A stretch of DNA of 64,000 nucleotides from Lachnospiraceae bacterium KGMB03038 (GCA_007361935.1 CP041667.1:2694501-2758500); one strand, 5' to 3'; shown: positions 7,608-16,449, counted from the stretch's first letter. The notes: generated by a model from the sequence alone, not told the origin. Made by a program: numbers and translations.

Positions 7608-7644
7608 AAAGAAGTATTTCATTTACTTTAAGGAGGTATTTATT

Positions 7645-8679
7645 ATGGAGTTAAAAGCAAATGTTAACTTCAACCGGTTTGAGGCAGCTCTTCAGGTTGT
7701 AGATGCCCATACCGAAGGCGAGTTCTGCCGTATGGTCATCGGCGGATTCCCGGAGCCGCAGGGCAACACTATGATCGAAAAGAAAAAATGGATGGAAGAG
7801 AATTACGACAACGTTCGTACCGCTCTGATGTTCGAGCCAAGAGGACATCACGATATGTTCGGCGCTTTCCTGTGCGAGCCTGTCAACAAAGAGGCTGATT
7901 TCGGCGTTATGTTCATGGATACAGGCGGATACCTGAACATGTGCGGACACTGCACCATCGGCGCGGTTACCGTTGCTGTTGAAGCAGGTCTTGTTGAGTC
8001 TCACGAGGGAGAAAACGAAGTTGTTCTGGACGCTCCCGCCGGATTGATCCGTACCAAGGCTATCGTGAAAGACGGAAAAGTTGAGAGCGTAACTCTGACA
8101 AACGTACCGGCTTTCGTTTACAAAGAGAACCAGACTGTGACCATCGACGGCAAAGAGATCAAGTTCACGATCTCCTTCGGCGGAAGCTTCTTCGCTCTGG
8201 TAGACACAACACAGCTTGATATTGGCGAGATCAACGCTAAGAGCGTTCCGGCTTACACCGCTCTTGGAATGAAGATGCTGGATGTCATCAACAAAGAGAT
8301 CCCGGTAAAACATCCTCTGCTGGACATCGACACTGTTGACTTGGTTGAGTTCTATGGCCCGACTCCAAATCCAGACAAAGCTGACTTAAGAAACGTAGTT
8401 ATCTTCGGAGATGCTATGGCTGACCGTTCTCCATGCGGAACTGGTACCAGCGCGAAACTTGCTACTTTGCATCACTGGGGAGAGATTAAAGTAGGCGAAG
8501 AATTCCGTTATGAGAGCTTCATGGGAAGCTTATTCAAAGGTGTGATCAAAGAGACCACAAAGGTTGCCGATTACGACGCGGTTATTCCGATGATCACCGG
8601 AAGCGCTTACCTGACAGGTGTCGCTACATATCTGATCGACCCGACAGATCCATTGAAATATGGATTCCAGGTTGGCTAA
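7645..8679 (+). CDS. prdF: Proline racemase PrdF
   Basis: The 344-residue enzyme interconverts L- and D-proline, supplying the D-isomer to proline reductase. Both catalytic cysteines of true proline racemases are present: Cys100 in 'MCGHCTIG' and Cys264 in 'DRSPCGTGTSA'. 3-hydroxyproline dehydratases have threonine at the second place, so racemase is favoured. I start at the ATG at 7645, which has AGGAGG 8 nt upstream; a longer frame from 7597 runs through the leader hairpin. It is divergent from selC-prd and ends at a strong hairpin. Confidence 0.93.
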   Translation: MELKANVNFNRFEAALQVVDAHTEGEFCRMVIGGFPEPQGNTMIEKKKWMEENYDNVRTALMFEPRGHHDMFGAFLCEPVNKEADFGVMFMDTGGYLNMCGHCTIGAVTVAVEAGLVESHEGENEVVLDAPAGLIRTKAIVKDGKVESVTLTNVPAFVYKENQTVTIDGKEIKFTISFGGSFFALVDTTQLDIGEINAKSVPAYTALGMKMLDVINKEIPVKHPLLDIDTVDLVEFYGPTPNPDKADLRNVVIFGDAMADRSPCGTGTSAKLATLHHWGEIKVGEEFRYESFMGSLFKGVIKETTKVADYDAVIPMITGSAYLTGVATYLIDPTDPLKYGFQVG

Positions 8680-8721
8680 TCGCCGCTTGCGGAAAGAACG
8701 GAATATTTCATGACAAAAAGG

Positions 8722-8753
8722 ATAGAAGCGGATTTTTCATAATCCGCTTCTAT
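8722..8753 (+). terminator. Terminator after prdF
   Basis: A 12-bp inverted repeat (8722-8733 with 8742-8753, ATAGAAGCGGAT type) lies 43 bases after the prdF stop. Only a few T follow, but stem strength and place fit an intrinsic terminator. Confidence 0.7.
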
Positions 8754-8784
8754 TTCTATAAATTTATCAACTTTGAAGGGACTG

Positions 8785-9378
8785 ATGCCAATGCCGCGCA
8801 AAAGGAGATCGACCAAGAGCCGCATCGTCAAGGCGGCCTGGAATCTGTTTTACAAAAACGGATATGACCAAACGACTGTAGATGATATCATTGCCGCCTC
8901 CCGGACTTCCAAGGGCACATTTTATCATTATTTCAAAGGCAAAGAGGCGCTCCTGAATTCTTTGTCTTATCTGTTTGATGAAAAGTATGAAGAACTGGCG
9001 GCTGTGATCGATCCAAATCTATCCGCCTACGATAAACTGTTGTTTTTAAATCATGAGCTGTTTTATATGATCGAGACCAGCGTAGATATCAAGCTGCTGG
9101 CGTATCTTTATTCCTCTCAGCTCATCACGAAAGATAAAAAATCTCTGGCCGACCAAAAACGCTTTTATTTCAAATGGGTCACGGAGATCCTGGAAGACGG
9201 GCTGAAGCGGGGAGAATTCAAGAATACCAGCACCGCGGAAGAACTGATGGATATCTATGCCATGTATGAAAGGGCCGTTCTCTATGACTGGGCCCTGTTC
9301 AAGGGAAAGTACTCTCTGTCTGAATACAGCGACAAACTATTGCCCCATGTGCTGGATACCTTTGTAGAAGGAGTATGA
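8785..9378 (+). CDS. TetR-family transcriptional regulator
   Basis: A protein of about 197 residues with an N-terminal TetR helix-turn-helix: 'IVKAAWNLFYKNGYDQTTVDDIIAASRTSKGTFYHYFKGKEALL' character over residues 12-55. The C-terminal ligand-binding part matches no group I can name. Starts at ATG 8785 or 8791 are both possible behind GAAGGGA; the upstream TTG is less likely. It lies just after prdF in the same direction but beyond its terminator, so a link to proline metabolism is possible, not shown. The ligand is unknown. Confidence 0.85.
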   Translation: MPMPRKRRSTKSRIVKAAWNLFYKNGYDQTTVDDIIAASRTSKGTFYHYFKGKEALLNSLSYLFDEKYEELAAVIDPNLSAYDKLLFLNHELFYMIETSVDIKLLAYLYSSQLITKDKKSLADQKRFYFKWVTEILEDGLKRGEFKNTSTAEELMDIYAMYERAVLYDWALFKGKYSLSEYSDKLLPHVLDTFVEGV

Positions 9379-9407
9379 GATGCAAGGTACAATAAAGGAT
9401 GACCCTG

Positions 9408-9458
9408 AATAGGGCTGCGGATTCCCATATCGCGAAATCCACAGCCCTATTGATTTTT
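9408..9458 (+). terminator. Terminator after the TetR gene
   Basis: A 10-bp stem (AATAGGGCTG with CAGCCCTATT) extended by GGATT/AATCC and followed by GATTTTT. It lies between convergent genes and may also serve the response-regulator gene on the other strand. Confidence 0.75.
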
Positions 9459-9495
9459 CCGTCCGCTTTTCTATTTCGTCCAAATCCAGGGGACG

Positions 9496-10209
9496 CTACC
9501 ATCCCAGCATCTGCCGCAGCAGTTTTGTTTTCTCCCTTCCCACCGGGAGGACAGTATCTTCACATCCCCGCATCCGCAGGCCAAAGCTGCTGTTTCCCCA
9601 GGGAAATACTTCCCGCACTTTCTCAAGGTTGATCAGATAGCTTTTGTGGCACCGGAAGAATCTCCTTCCTTCCAGCTTCTTCTCGAATTCCCCTAAGTTC
9701 TTCCCTTCAAAATACTCGCCTGTTTCCGTATGGATCTTGCATCCTCTGTTGTAGGTCTCAATATAAATGATCTTATCAATCTCCTCAAACACCGTTTTCC
9801 CCTCATGGGTAATAGCGATTCTTTTCGCCTGCATTGCCCGCGGCTTCACCGCTGGTTCCCCGCAGCAGCGATCCAGCACCTTTTTCAGTCTCTTTTTATC
9901 ATAAGGCTTGAGCACATAATCTTCTACTCCCAATTCAAAGGCCGTGACCGCATACTCTGAGTAAGCCGTGACAAACACGATCTTTACCCCTTGCTGCATG
10001 TTTCGGATAGCGTTTACCAAAACAGTCCCGTCAATATCCCCCAGATTAATATCCAGGAAAAACAGGTCGTATCTTCCGCTCCCGGCCAATACAAGAGCCG
10101 CCGCTCCAGAATCCCCTTCTTCGATCACAGCGTCTGGAAGGAGTTCCTCCAGCTGATGTTTTAATTCACTTCTTGCGGGTCTCTCATCATCAACGATCGC
10201 TATCCTCAC
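9496..10209 (-). CDS. LytTR-family response regulator
   Basis: The 237-residue protein has a receiver domain (phospho-acceptor Asp53 in 'FLDINLG', Thr and Lys in 'VTAYSEYAV' and 'LKPYDKK') and a C-terminal LytTR DNA-binding domain (from about residue 130, with 'FFRCHKSYLINLEKV'). The start is a GTG at 10209 with GGAGGG upstream; this gives the classic 'RIAIVDDE' N-terminus. It overlaps the end of the sensor kinase gene by about 20 bases, so the two are translationally coupled. The likely target is the neighbouring symporter, whose promoter carries a LytTR-like direct repeat. Confidence 0.92.
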   Translation of the reverse strand: MRIAIVDDERPARSELKHQLEELLPDAVIEEGDSGAAALVLAGSGRYDLFFLDINLGDIDGTVLVNAIRNMQQGVKIVFVTAYSEYAVTAFELGVEDYVLKPYDKKRLKKVLDRCCGEPAVKPRAMQAKRIAITHEGKTVFEEIDKIIYIETYNRGCKIHTETGEYFEGKNLGEFEKKLEGRRFFRCHKSYLINLEKVREVFPWGNSSFGLRMRGCEDTVLPVGREKTKLLRQMLGW

Positions 10210-11914
10210 TATTACCCTCCTTTGCAGCCCCCTTGATAAACCTAAGTTCCACACAGCTTCCACAGGAAGCGCTCGTAATCTTTACTCCATTTTCTTCTCC
10301 ATAGGTATTCTTCATTCTCTGATTAACATTAGTCAGTCCAATGCTTTTCCCTACGGACTCTCCGTTTTCCAGTTTCTCCAGAACTTCCGGCGGAAATCCT
10401 CTTCCGTTATCGCTGATCCGCACCAGGAAGGCTTTTTCTTCTTCCACGATCCGTATCTTAACGATCCGTTTTCCTTCCCGGTTGATTCCGTAACGGACCG
10501 CGTTTTCCACGATCGGCTGAAGGATCAGGGTAGGAATCAGGATATCCATCTGTTCCGGAACTTCATAAGTCACTAAAAGCTTATCCTCGAAACGGCCTTT
10601 TTCCAACTCCAGATAATCCTTTACATGCTCCAGCTCTTCTTCCATCGGCACCATATAGCGGCTCCCATCCAGATTATACCGGAAATAATCAGCTAAGATC
10701 ACCAGGAATTCTCTTGCCCGTTTTGCGTCTTCTCTGCACACACAGGCGATCGTGTTCAAAGCGTTAAATAGGAAATGGGGATTCACCTGAAACTGCAGAG
10801 CCTTGAATTCCGCCTGCTGGCGCAGGGTTTTCTGATGCTCCAGCTCTGACATGGCAAGCTGAAAAGAACTAAGCTCAACCAAATGCTGTATCAATTCTAC
10901 CTCGCTTTGCCGGAATACCCACCTTTTCTTCGACCAGACAATAAGGCAGCCCACCGACTGGTCTTCTACGCGAAAAGGCGCCGCGATCATGGAATAATGC
11001 CGCATAAACTCGTACCAAGAACTATCTTTGGGGACTTGATACATAATGACCAACTCTCCTTCTCCCATGGCCTTTATACCGATATCTGGAATATCCGTCT
11101 CATTCACCGGCTGATAGTCCATCTCTTCATCTTCCTGGCGCCATTCTAAAATCTTTGCTTTATCCGTGATCATCACGCCTGCCCATGCCGTCTCCTGAAG
11201 AATGACTCGAGCCAGCTTCCGGATGTCTTCCCCCGCCCGCAGCCCATTCTGCAGCAGCGGAAGACATTTCTTAGACAGATCTGATGCCAGCTGGAGCTGG
11301 CGGCTGCTCTCAATATCCTGTCTGATGAAAATATTATTAAAACCGGATATAAAGATCAAAATTCCTATAGAATTCATCAAGGTCATTGGCGCCCCTACCC
11401 GGATCACAGTCTCCATCGCCAGACTAAAAGGAGATACCAGCCGCAGGATACAGATCATATCGCAGACTTCCGCAAAGCAGGTCAGCAGGAAGAGATCCCG
11501 GTATTTCCATTTTCCTCTCTGGAAATAGGGATAAAATCCGCCTCCCAAAAGCCCGAATAAGACCGTAGAAAAAGAGGAGGCCATAGCAAACACCTCTGGT
11601 CCTGAGAAAAAGTAGGCATATACCGCCCCGATCAGCGAAGCATACAGCCCCACCACAGGTCCTCCCAGTATTCCCGAGGCCATCGCCCCGATCACTCTTG
11701 TATTCATACTGTAAGAGTCTATCTCGATGCCTGTATAGACAGAAAGGATGATGATGCAGCCAAAGATGGCCGCCAGAAACACCTGGCTTTTCCAGCTCCT
11801 TCTCTCCTGGGATATTGCGTTCTGCACGATCTGAAGCTTGGACAAAAGCGTTCCCACCAAAAGGAGAAGCCCAATATTCAAAATCAGTTCATATATAAGA
11901 CTGTTTGCGTGCAT
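10190..11914 (-). CDS. LytS-type sensor histidine kinase
   Basis: A 574-residue membrane sensor. The N-terminal 195 residues form a bundle of about five to six helices of the 5TMR-LYT type (with 'NTRVIGAMASGILGGPVVGLYAS'), then a GAF-like segment (about 210-345), a His_kinase domain with phospho-acceptor His380 in 'NPHFLFNALN', and an HATPase domain ('NAVRYGI', 'DNGRGFP'). LytS/BtsS-type kinases sense small carboxylates or membrane state and signal to LytTR regulators. The adjoining symporter suggests a nutrient-sensing role. The first gene of a two-gene unit. Confidence 0.92.
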   Translation of the reverse strand: MHANSLIYELILNIGLLLLVGTLLSKLQIVQNAISQERRSWKSQVFLAAIFGCIIILSVYTGIEIDSYSMNTRVIGAMASGILGGPVVGLYASLIGAVYAYFFSGPEVFAMASSFSTVLFGLLGGGFYPYFQRGKWKYRDLFLLTCFAEVCDMICILRLVSPFSLAMETVIRVGAPMTLMNSIGILIFISGFNNIFIRQDIESSRQLQLASDLSKKCLPLLQNGLRAGEDIRKLARVILQETAWAGVMITDKAKILEWRQEDEEMDYQPVNETDIPDIGIKAMGEGELVIMYQVPKDSSWYEFMRHYSMIAAPFRVEDQSVGCLIVWSKKRWVFRQSEVELIQHLVELSSFQLAMSELEHQKTLRQQAEFKALQFQVNPHFLFNALNTIACVCREDAKRAREFLVILADYFRYNLDGSRYMVPMEEELEHVKDYLELEKGRFEDKLLVTYEVPEQMDILIPTLILQPIVENAVRYGINREGKRIVKIRIVEEEKAFLVRISDNGRGFPPEVLEKLENGESVGKSIGLTNVNQRMKNTYGEENGVKITSASCGSCVELRFIKGAAKEGNSEDSDR

Positions 11915-11995
11915 CTTTTCTTTCCTTCATCCTCCGCTTCCCGGAATTGTTTTCTCTATGGTATCATAAACCCTAAAATGTAGCAAGAATATAGC

Positions 11996-12028
11996 AAAAC
12001 CCCGGCAGATTCCAAGGGTCCGCCGGGG
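11996..12028 (-). terminator. Terminator after the symporter gene
   Basis: CCCCGGC (12000-12006) pairs with GCCGGGG (12022-12028); on the minus strand TTTTGC follows the stem. It separates the symporter from the kinase operon. Confidence 0.75.
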
Positions 12029-12076
12029 CTTCGCGAAAGCTTTGTATGATTTATTTTAGTGATTGGCTATAGTGGA

Positions 12077-13339
12077 TTAATAATAAGAGACCTGCTTCTT
12101 ATCATTATATACATCAAGATCCAGTTCACCCAGTTTATTGGCCACCAACATTCCTACCATAACGTCCACGTCAACATTCATCAATGTACGGAACATTCCG
12201 GCAAACCAGTCGATTCCGATCAGGACCGCGATGCTGTCCATTGGAAGTCCCAGCGAAGAAGCCAGGAATGTGTATACGATCACAGAACCGCCAGGCACAG
12301 AAATCGTCCCCAGGCACATCAGGCAGGACAGCAGGATCGCCATTCCCATCTGGTACGGCTCCAAGGTGATTCCGGTAGACTGGGCCATGAAGAAGATCGC
12401 CGTCACATAACACATCGCGGCGCCGCAGCTGTTCATGGACATGGTGATCGGTCCGGTAAAATCGGCAACCTTACGGCTGACGCCAAATTTCATGACCGCA
12501 TCTTCCATCTTGGTCTGCAGGCAGATCGCTCCAGAAGTGGTGGTCACTGCCATCAGAGACATTTTGCCAAATTTCTTCGGCATTTTTAATGGATTTACCT
12601 TACAGATCACAGCTGTGATCGGTCCGTAGATCAGGAACTGGATTATATCTCCGATCAGGAGAACTCCAAGGAATTTAGCCATCGGGATGATTACCGCGAA
12701 TCCTGTCGTTCCCGCGACATCGGCCAACAGGCAGAAGATTCCGATGGGCGCGATATACATTACAGTTTTGATAATATTGGTGATGACTTTATTTAAGCCG
12801 ATCACCCAGTCCGCCATATTGCGGTTTCCGCTTTGGCGCGTATATGCTCCCATAGCTACGCCAAAGAAAATCGCGAATACGATGCAGGGAACCATAGACC
12901 CGTCAGCCATTGACTCTACAATATTCGTAGGCACAAAGTTCAGCAGCGTATCCTGCAGGGATGACGCTTCCACAGCCGTCTCAGAGATCTCTTCCGCTCC
13001 GGACAAGTCGATTCCAAGCCCCGGTTTGACCAGCGTAGACAAAATCACGCCAAGAACAGCCGCGATCGCTGTAAAAAAGACGATCCATTTAATCGTATGG
13101 ACCCCCATTTTCCCTACGTCTTTTCCATCTCCGCCTCCTACGGCCGCGGCCACAGAGGACATAACCAGAAGCACCACTGACATCTGGATCAGGCGCAGGA
13201 AAATATCTCCGATGAATTTCAGGTTTCCTGCCCATTCTCCCACCAACGCTCCAAACACGATGCCTCCGATGGTAGCGATCAAAATCTGGGTCGTGAGGGA
13301 AATCGATATCTTTTTCTTTCCTTCTTTCGTTTCCGCCAT
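12077..13339 (-). CDS. Dicarboxylate/amino acid:cation symporter (DAACS family)
   Basis: A membrane protein of about 420 residues that imports a C4-dicarboxylate or acidic/neutral amino acid with Na+ or H+. Family marks are the serine/threonine-rich hairpin 'MAVTTTSGAICLQTKMEDA', the 'TISVPGGSVIVYTFLAS' hairpin and the C-terminal 'GIDWFAGMFRTLMNVDVD' segment equivalent to the D-x-x-R/N-T-x-x-N-V substrate site. Start at ATG 13339 with AAAGGA 9 nt upstream; longer starts at 13348 or a TTG at 13375 are possible. The substrate cannot be fixed from sequence. The gene is adjacent to the LytS/LytTR system and has an operator-like repeat upstream. Confidence 0.85.
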   Translation of the reverse strand: MAETKEGKKKISISLTTQILIATIGGIVFGALVGEWAGNLKFIGDIFLRLIQMSVVLLVMSSVAAAVGGGDGKDVGKMGVHTIKWIVFFTAIAAVLGVILSTLVKPGLGIDLSGAEEISETAVEASSLQDTLLNFVPTNIVESMADGSMVPCIVFAIFFGVAMGAYTRQSGNRNMADWVIGLNKVITNIIKTVMYIAPIGIFCLLADVAGTTGFAVIIPMAKFLGVLLIGDIIQFLIYGPITAVICKVNPLKMPKKFGKMSLMAVTTTSGAICLQTKMEDAVMKFGVSRKVADFTGPITMSMNSCGAAMCYVTAIFFMAQSTGITLEPYQMGMAILLSCLMCLGTISVPGGSVIVYTFLASSLGLPMDSIAVLIGIDWFAGMFRTLMNVDVDVMVGMLVANKLGELDLDVYNDKKQVSYY

Positions 13340-13391
13340 TTCTCTCATTCCTTTCTCTTTTTTCTCCCCGGTCAAATATCATTCTGTACCT

Positions 13392-13459
13392 ATTTTACCT
13401 TCTGAAAAAAATCAATCAATAGATTTTGTCTGAAATGTCGGCATCCGTGTTTCAAATGT
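13392..13459 (-). promoter_or_regulatory. Symporter promoter with LytTR-type direct repeats
   Basis: On the minus strand two direct repeats, ACATTTGAAACA (13448-13459) and ACATTTCAGACA (13427-13438), start 21 bases apart, the spacing known for LytTR regulators such as YpdB. Just downstream are TTGATT (13414-13419) and TAAAAT (13392-13397), with a 16-base spacer. This suggests activation of the symporter gene by the adjacent response regulator. Confidence 0.6.
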
Positions 13460-13480
13460 TTTTATCTGTGTCTGAACGGA

Positions 13481-13524
13481 CAATTGGGGCCGGGGGATTT
13501 TTAAAAATCCCCCGGCCCCAATTG
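13481..13524. repeat. 44-bp perfect palindrome (REP-like copy 1)
   Basis: A fully symmetric 44-base palindrome with half-site CAATTGGGGCCGGGGG plus ATTTTT. The same sequence occurs at 63530-63573 and closely related ones at 51466-51507 and 58969-59010. It lies right after the last gene of the selenium operon and may also end its transcription, though no T run follows the stem. Confidence 0.85.
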
Positions 13525-13527
13525 AAC

Positions 13528-13764
13528 CTATACCATACATTCATGCAGTTCTTCCGGTTCGATCCCGGCTTCTTCCATCATTTTCCTGATCTCTTCTCTC
13601 GCTGAGAGATCCGCGCACCAGGCCAGTCCGCAGCCTGCGGAGATCGCACGGGGCACCGGAATGATCCGGCCCGGTGTCTCTGTTTCTTTGCAGGCTTTTT
13701 CCATGGCCATAGCGTCCGCTGTGGTATGGAAGGTTACAACTAACTTCAGTTCTTTCTTCCTCAT
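13528..13764 (-). CDS. DUF3343 putative Se/S carrier protein
   Basis: A 78-residue protein of the DUF3343 family, described as putative selenium/sulfur carriers. Two cysteines in 'CGLAWC' near residues 45-50 could bind a persulfide or perselenide. The frame 'VVTFHTTADAMAMEKACKE' is typical of the family's N-terminal beta-alpha unit. It follows the TusA-like gene with only two bases between and is the last gene before the palindrome. Its context in a selenium operon supports a role in delivering selenium; direct proof for the family is lacking. Confidence 0.8.
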   Translation of the reverse strand: MRKKELKLVVTFHTTADAMAMEKACKETETPGRIIPVPRAISAGCGLAWCADLSAREEIRKMMEEAGIEPEELHECMV

Positions 13765-13766
13765 GT

Positions 13767-13970
13767 TTACTCGATCACCACTTCAAAATATCCGTCTTTT
13801 TCCTCAGAAGTCGACTTCTTTCCATGGTCTTTCGCATATTTTTCCACGTTCATCTTCTGATGTGGTTCTGATACCAATACTTTCACCGGCTCAGCGGCTC
13901 CTTTCAGTGCTTCTGCCGTAAGCATCAGCGGCTCAGGGCAGGAAAGACCTCTTGCATCTACTTCTTTCAT
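13767..13970 (-). CDS. TusA/SirA-like sulfurtransferase protein
   Basis: A 67-residue TusA-fold protein with the signature 'DARGLSCPEPLML' at residues 4-16; the cysteine of the CPxP motif is the sulfur (or selenium) carrier in the family. Located between YedE and DUF3343 genes in a selenium operon, it is likely to accept selenium from the transporter or cysteine desulfurase and pass it on toward SelD. TusA proteins elsewhere serve tRNA thiolation, so a sulfur role cannot be excluded. Confidence 0.85.
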   Translation of the reverse strand: MKEVDARGLSCPEPLMLTAEALKGAAEPVKVLVSEPHQKMNVEKYAKDHGKKSTSEEKDGYFEVVIE

Positions 13971-14040
13971 ATTTTCTTACCTTCTTTCCTAGAATACTAC
14001 GGTTCTATCAAGTTTGCAATCCAATTTTCGCGATATCGCT

Positions 14041-15138
14041 TTATTTCTCTTCTTTGCGGCTGTTGGTAAACGCGATCACAAAGCATGCGATGATGCAGAT
14101 GATACAAGCAACTTTGCCGTTGAGAGGCACAGCTCCCGCAACCACTTCCTGGGTCTTGGCATCCAGAGCTGTTCCGCTGGCTGCCAGGCCGAAGTTATGG
14201 CACAGCGCGGCTCCAACAAACATACCGATCACCGTAACCGCGGAATCAGAAGACCCCTGTCCCGCCAGGATCAGCTGGCGAAGCGGGCAGCCTCCCGCAA
14301 GAACGGCCGCGAAGCCTACCGCGTACATACCCAGGATATTCCACAGATGCTCTGAATGAGCGATGATTCCCGGTGTATCAAAGGCAAGTACGAAGCGCCC
14401 GGTAGCAATATTAAATACCAGCATGACCACAAACAATCCCGCGATCACGGTAAAGAGGTCGAAATTCCTCATTAAAATGATATCCCGGATACTTCCTGCA
14501 AAACACATTCTGGATTTCTGAGCGAACGCGCCAAACAGAAGTCCTCCCACCAAAGACAGGATGATCGGGGCGTGCATACTTCCAGGACCGCTCTCGCTGG
14601 CCTTCAATAATGACGTGCAAAGCGCCAGCACCAGAATCCCTGCCATCAAAATCGGAAGCACAGTTCCGCTTGATTTATGCGTTGTGTGAGCCCGCCCCAG
14701 GCTAAAGCCTTTCTTTAACGCGAACACGCCGGTACCAACGCCAAGCACAAAACCGATCAGGGCAACCCACGCGTTCAGGTCCCCCGCAGACATACGGATG
14801 ATCATACGAAGCGGGCAGCCTAAGAATACCAGGGATCCGATCATAATGATCATTCCCAGCACAAAACGGATCATCGGGGATGAACCCGCTGTGGAACGAT
14901 ATTCTTTTGTCGCTACTGAAATAATGAAAGCTCCCAGTACCAGTCCAATGATCTCTGGACGCGCGTACTGAACCACTTCTGCCTGATGCATCCCTAACGC
15001 CCCTGCTGTGTCACGGATAAAGCAGGCAATACAAAATGCCATGTTGGCCGGGTTGCCAAAATAGGCAAGACACGCCGCGATCAGACCGCAGAGCACACCG
15101 GCCAGCGCCAGTTTTTTCTTTGAATCAGATAAATTCAT
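14041..15138 (-). CDS. yedE: YedE-type putative selenium transporter
   Basis: A 365-residue polytopic membrane protein of the YeeE/YedE family with two related halves. Each half carries a Gly-Cys-Pro motif ('FLGCPLRMIIRM' and 'AGGCPLRQLILAG') and other conserved cysteines ('FCIACFIRD', 'RMCFAGSIRD') that line the thio/seleno-ion path in the family. The version found beside YedF and TusA genes is the selenium-metabolism subtype. It probably brings a reduced selenium species into the cell. It lies 58 bases after the cysteine desulfurase gene. Confidence 0.85.
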   Translation of the reverse strand: MNLSDSKKKLALAGVLCGLIAACLAYFGNPANMAFCIACFIRDTAGALGMHQAEVVQYARPEIIGLVLGAFIISVATKEYRSTAGSSPMIRFVLGMIIMIGSLVFLGCPLRMIIRMSAGDLNAWVALIGFVLGVGTGVFALKKGFSLGRAHTTHKSSGTVLPILMAGILVLALCTSLLKASESGPGSMHAPIILSLVGGLLFGAFAQKSRMCFAGSIRDIILMRNFDLFTVIAGLFVVMLVFNIATGRFVLAFDTPGIIAHSEHLWNILGMYAVGFAAVLAGGCPLRQLILAGQGSSDSAVTVIGMFVGAALCHNFGLAASGTALDAKTQEVVAGAVPLNGKVACIICIIACFVIAFTNSRKEEK

Positions 15139-15196
15139 CTTTTATTCCTCCTAACACTCATTCCTGTTCCTTTACAGAATTGTTCTGGAACCAGCC

Positions 15197-16336
15197 CTAG
15201 TCTTCCTGTGCCAGTTCCCGGACCGCCTTAATGGCAAAGTCCACTTCCTCCTCTGTGTTGTAATGGGCAAAACTGAACCTTACCGCCCCCTGTTCCACCG
15301 TTCCAAGAGCCTCATGCATCAGGGGGGCGCAATGTCCTCCTGGTCTGGTAGAAATCTGATATTCAGTAAGAAGCGCATCACTCACTTCGGAAGAATCATA
15401 ATCGCCGATATTCAGCGCAACGATGGCGCACCGCTCTTTTCCGCTGAAATCTCCATATATCGTCACATTCGGAATGTCTTTCACTCCTTCGTAGAATCTC
15501 CACATCAATGCCTGCTCTCTGGCGCGGATCGTATCGATCCCGGTCTCTTCAATATATTCTACAGCCGCCCGCAGGCCCGCGATGCCGTGTCCATTCAGAG
15601 TTCCCGCCTCCAGCGCGGTAGGCATCTCCCTGGGGTGTGTCTTGCTGTAGGTCTGGACTCCGCTGCCGCCGCTTTTCAGCGGCTTGATCTCAAGTCCTTC
15701 CCGAACATACATCCCGCCGGTCCCCTGAGGCCCCAACATTCCTTTATGCCCGGTAAAGCACAGCACATCCACATTCATGTTCTGGACGTCAATAGGGAAT
15801 ACCCCCGCCGTCTGGGAGGCGTCCACTACAAATAATAATCCATGTCTGCGAGCTATCTCGCCCACTTGGCTGATATCAATATAATTTCCTGTCAGATTCG
15901 AGCCATTGGTACACACGATCATCTTGGTCTCCGGCCGAATGGCCCCTTCCATTTCATCCAGACTGAACCTTCCCTGCCTGTCCGCCTTTATGATCGTCAG
16001 CGCCGCGCCCTTTTTCTCCATCTCATATAAAGGCCGCAAAACCGAATTATGCTCCAGCATTGTGGTGATCACATGGTCTCCCGGCTCCAGAAGTCCTTTG
16101 ATAGCAATATTTAAGCTTTCTGTCGAATTATTGGTAAATACGATCTGTCTGGGATTCTCTCCGTGAAAAAAGCGGCAGAGTTTTTCTCTTGTATCGTAAA
16201 TCACTCTTGCCGCGCTAAGGGAAGCTTCGTTTGCTCCTCGCCCCGCATTTCCCAATGAGGTCATAGCCTGGACTACCGCTTGGATCACCTGTTCCGGTTT
16301 CCGCATGGTCGTCGCCGCGTTATCCAGATATATCAT
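15197..16336 (-). CDS. Cysteine desulfurase-like aminotransferase class V
   Basis: A PLP enzyme of about 379 residues of the NifS/SufS fold. Visible are the N-terminal 'YLDNAATT', PLP-binding 'FVVDASQTAGVFPIDV', the Schiff-base lysine in 'DVLCFTGHKGMLGPQGTGG', and the catalytic-loop cysteine in 'STRPGGHCAPLMHE' near the C-terminus. It removes sulfur from cysteine or selenium from selenocysteine. Its place before yedE and tusA suggests that it mobilises selenium for SelD. The ATG at 16336 has AAGGAAGGG 7 nt upstream and yields the usual family N-terminus. Confidence 0.88.
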   Translation of the reverse strand: MIYLDNAATTMRKPEQVIQAVVQAMTSLGNAGRGANEASLSAARVIYDTREKLCRFFHGENPRQIVFTNNSTESLNIAIKGLLEPGDHVITTMLEHNSVLRPLYEMEKKGAALTIIKADRQGRFSLDEMEGAIRPETKMIVCTNGSNLTGNYIDISQVGEIARRHGLLFVVDASQTAGVFPIDVQNMNVDVLCFTGHKGMLGPQGTGGMYVREGLEIKPLKSGGSGVQTYSKTHPREMPTALEAGTLNGHGIAGLRAAVEYIEETGIDTIRAREQALMWRFYEGVKDIPNVTIYGDFSGKERCAIVALNIGDYDSSEVSDALLTEYQISTRPGGHCAPLMHEALGTVEQGAVRFSFAHYNTEEEVDFAIKAVRELAQED

Positions 16337-16411
16337 CGTCTGTCCCTTCCTTTCCTCCATTATATTCAGTATAAAACGATATAATCTTTTCGTCTAATTG
16401 AATCCTCCGAT

Positions 16412-16449
16412 AAAAAGCCGGATTTATAGATTTTTTCTATAACTCCGGC
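16412..16449 (-). terminator. Terminator after the selenium LysR gene
   Basis: GCCGGA pairs with TCCGGC and, inside it, TATAGA with TCTATA; TTTTTATC follows on the minus strand. It splits the selenium island into an upstream selDAB-LysR unit and a downstream desulfurase-yedE-tusA-DUF3343 unit. Confidence 0.8.

Noticed and set aside
7468..7644. T-box riboswitch before prdF
   Set aside because: A GGTCCCGC stretch slightly recalls a T-box, but the conserved AGGGTGGNACCGCG element and a following terminator with a T run are not present.
7098..7644. Sigma-54 promoters for prd genes
   Set aside because: PrdR-regulated prd operons elsewhere use -24/-12 sites, so I looked for TGGCAC-N5-TTGC; no convincing match was found, while sigma-A type elements are clear.
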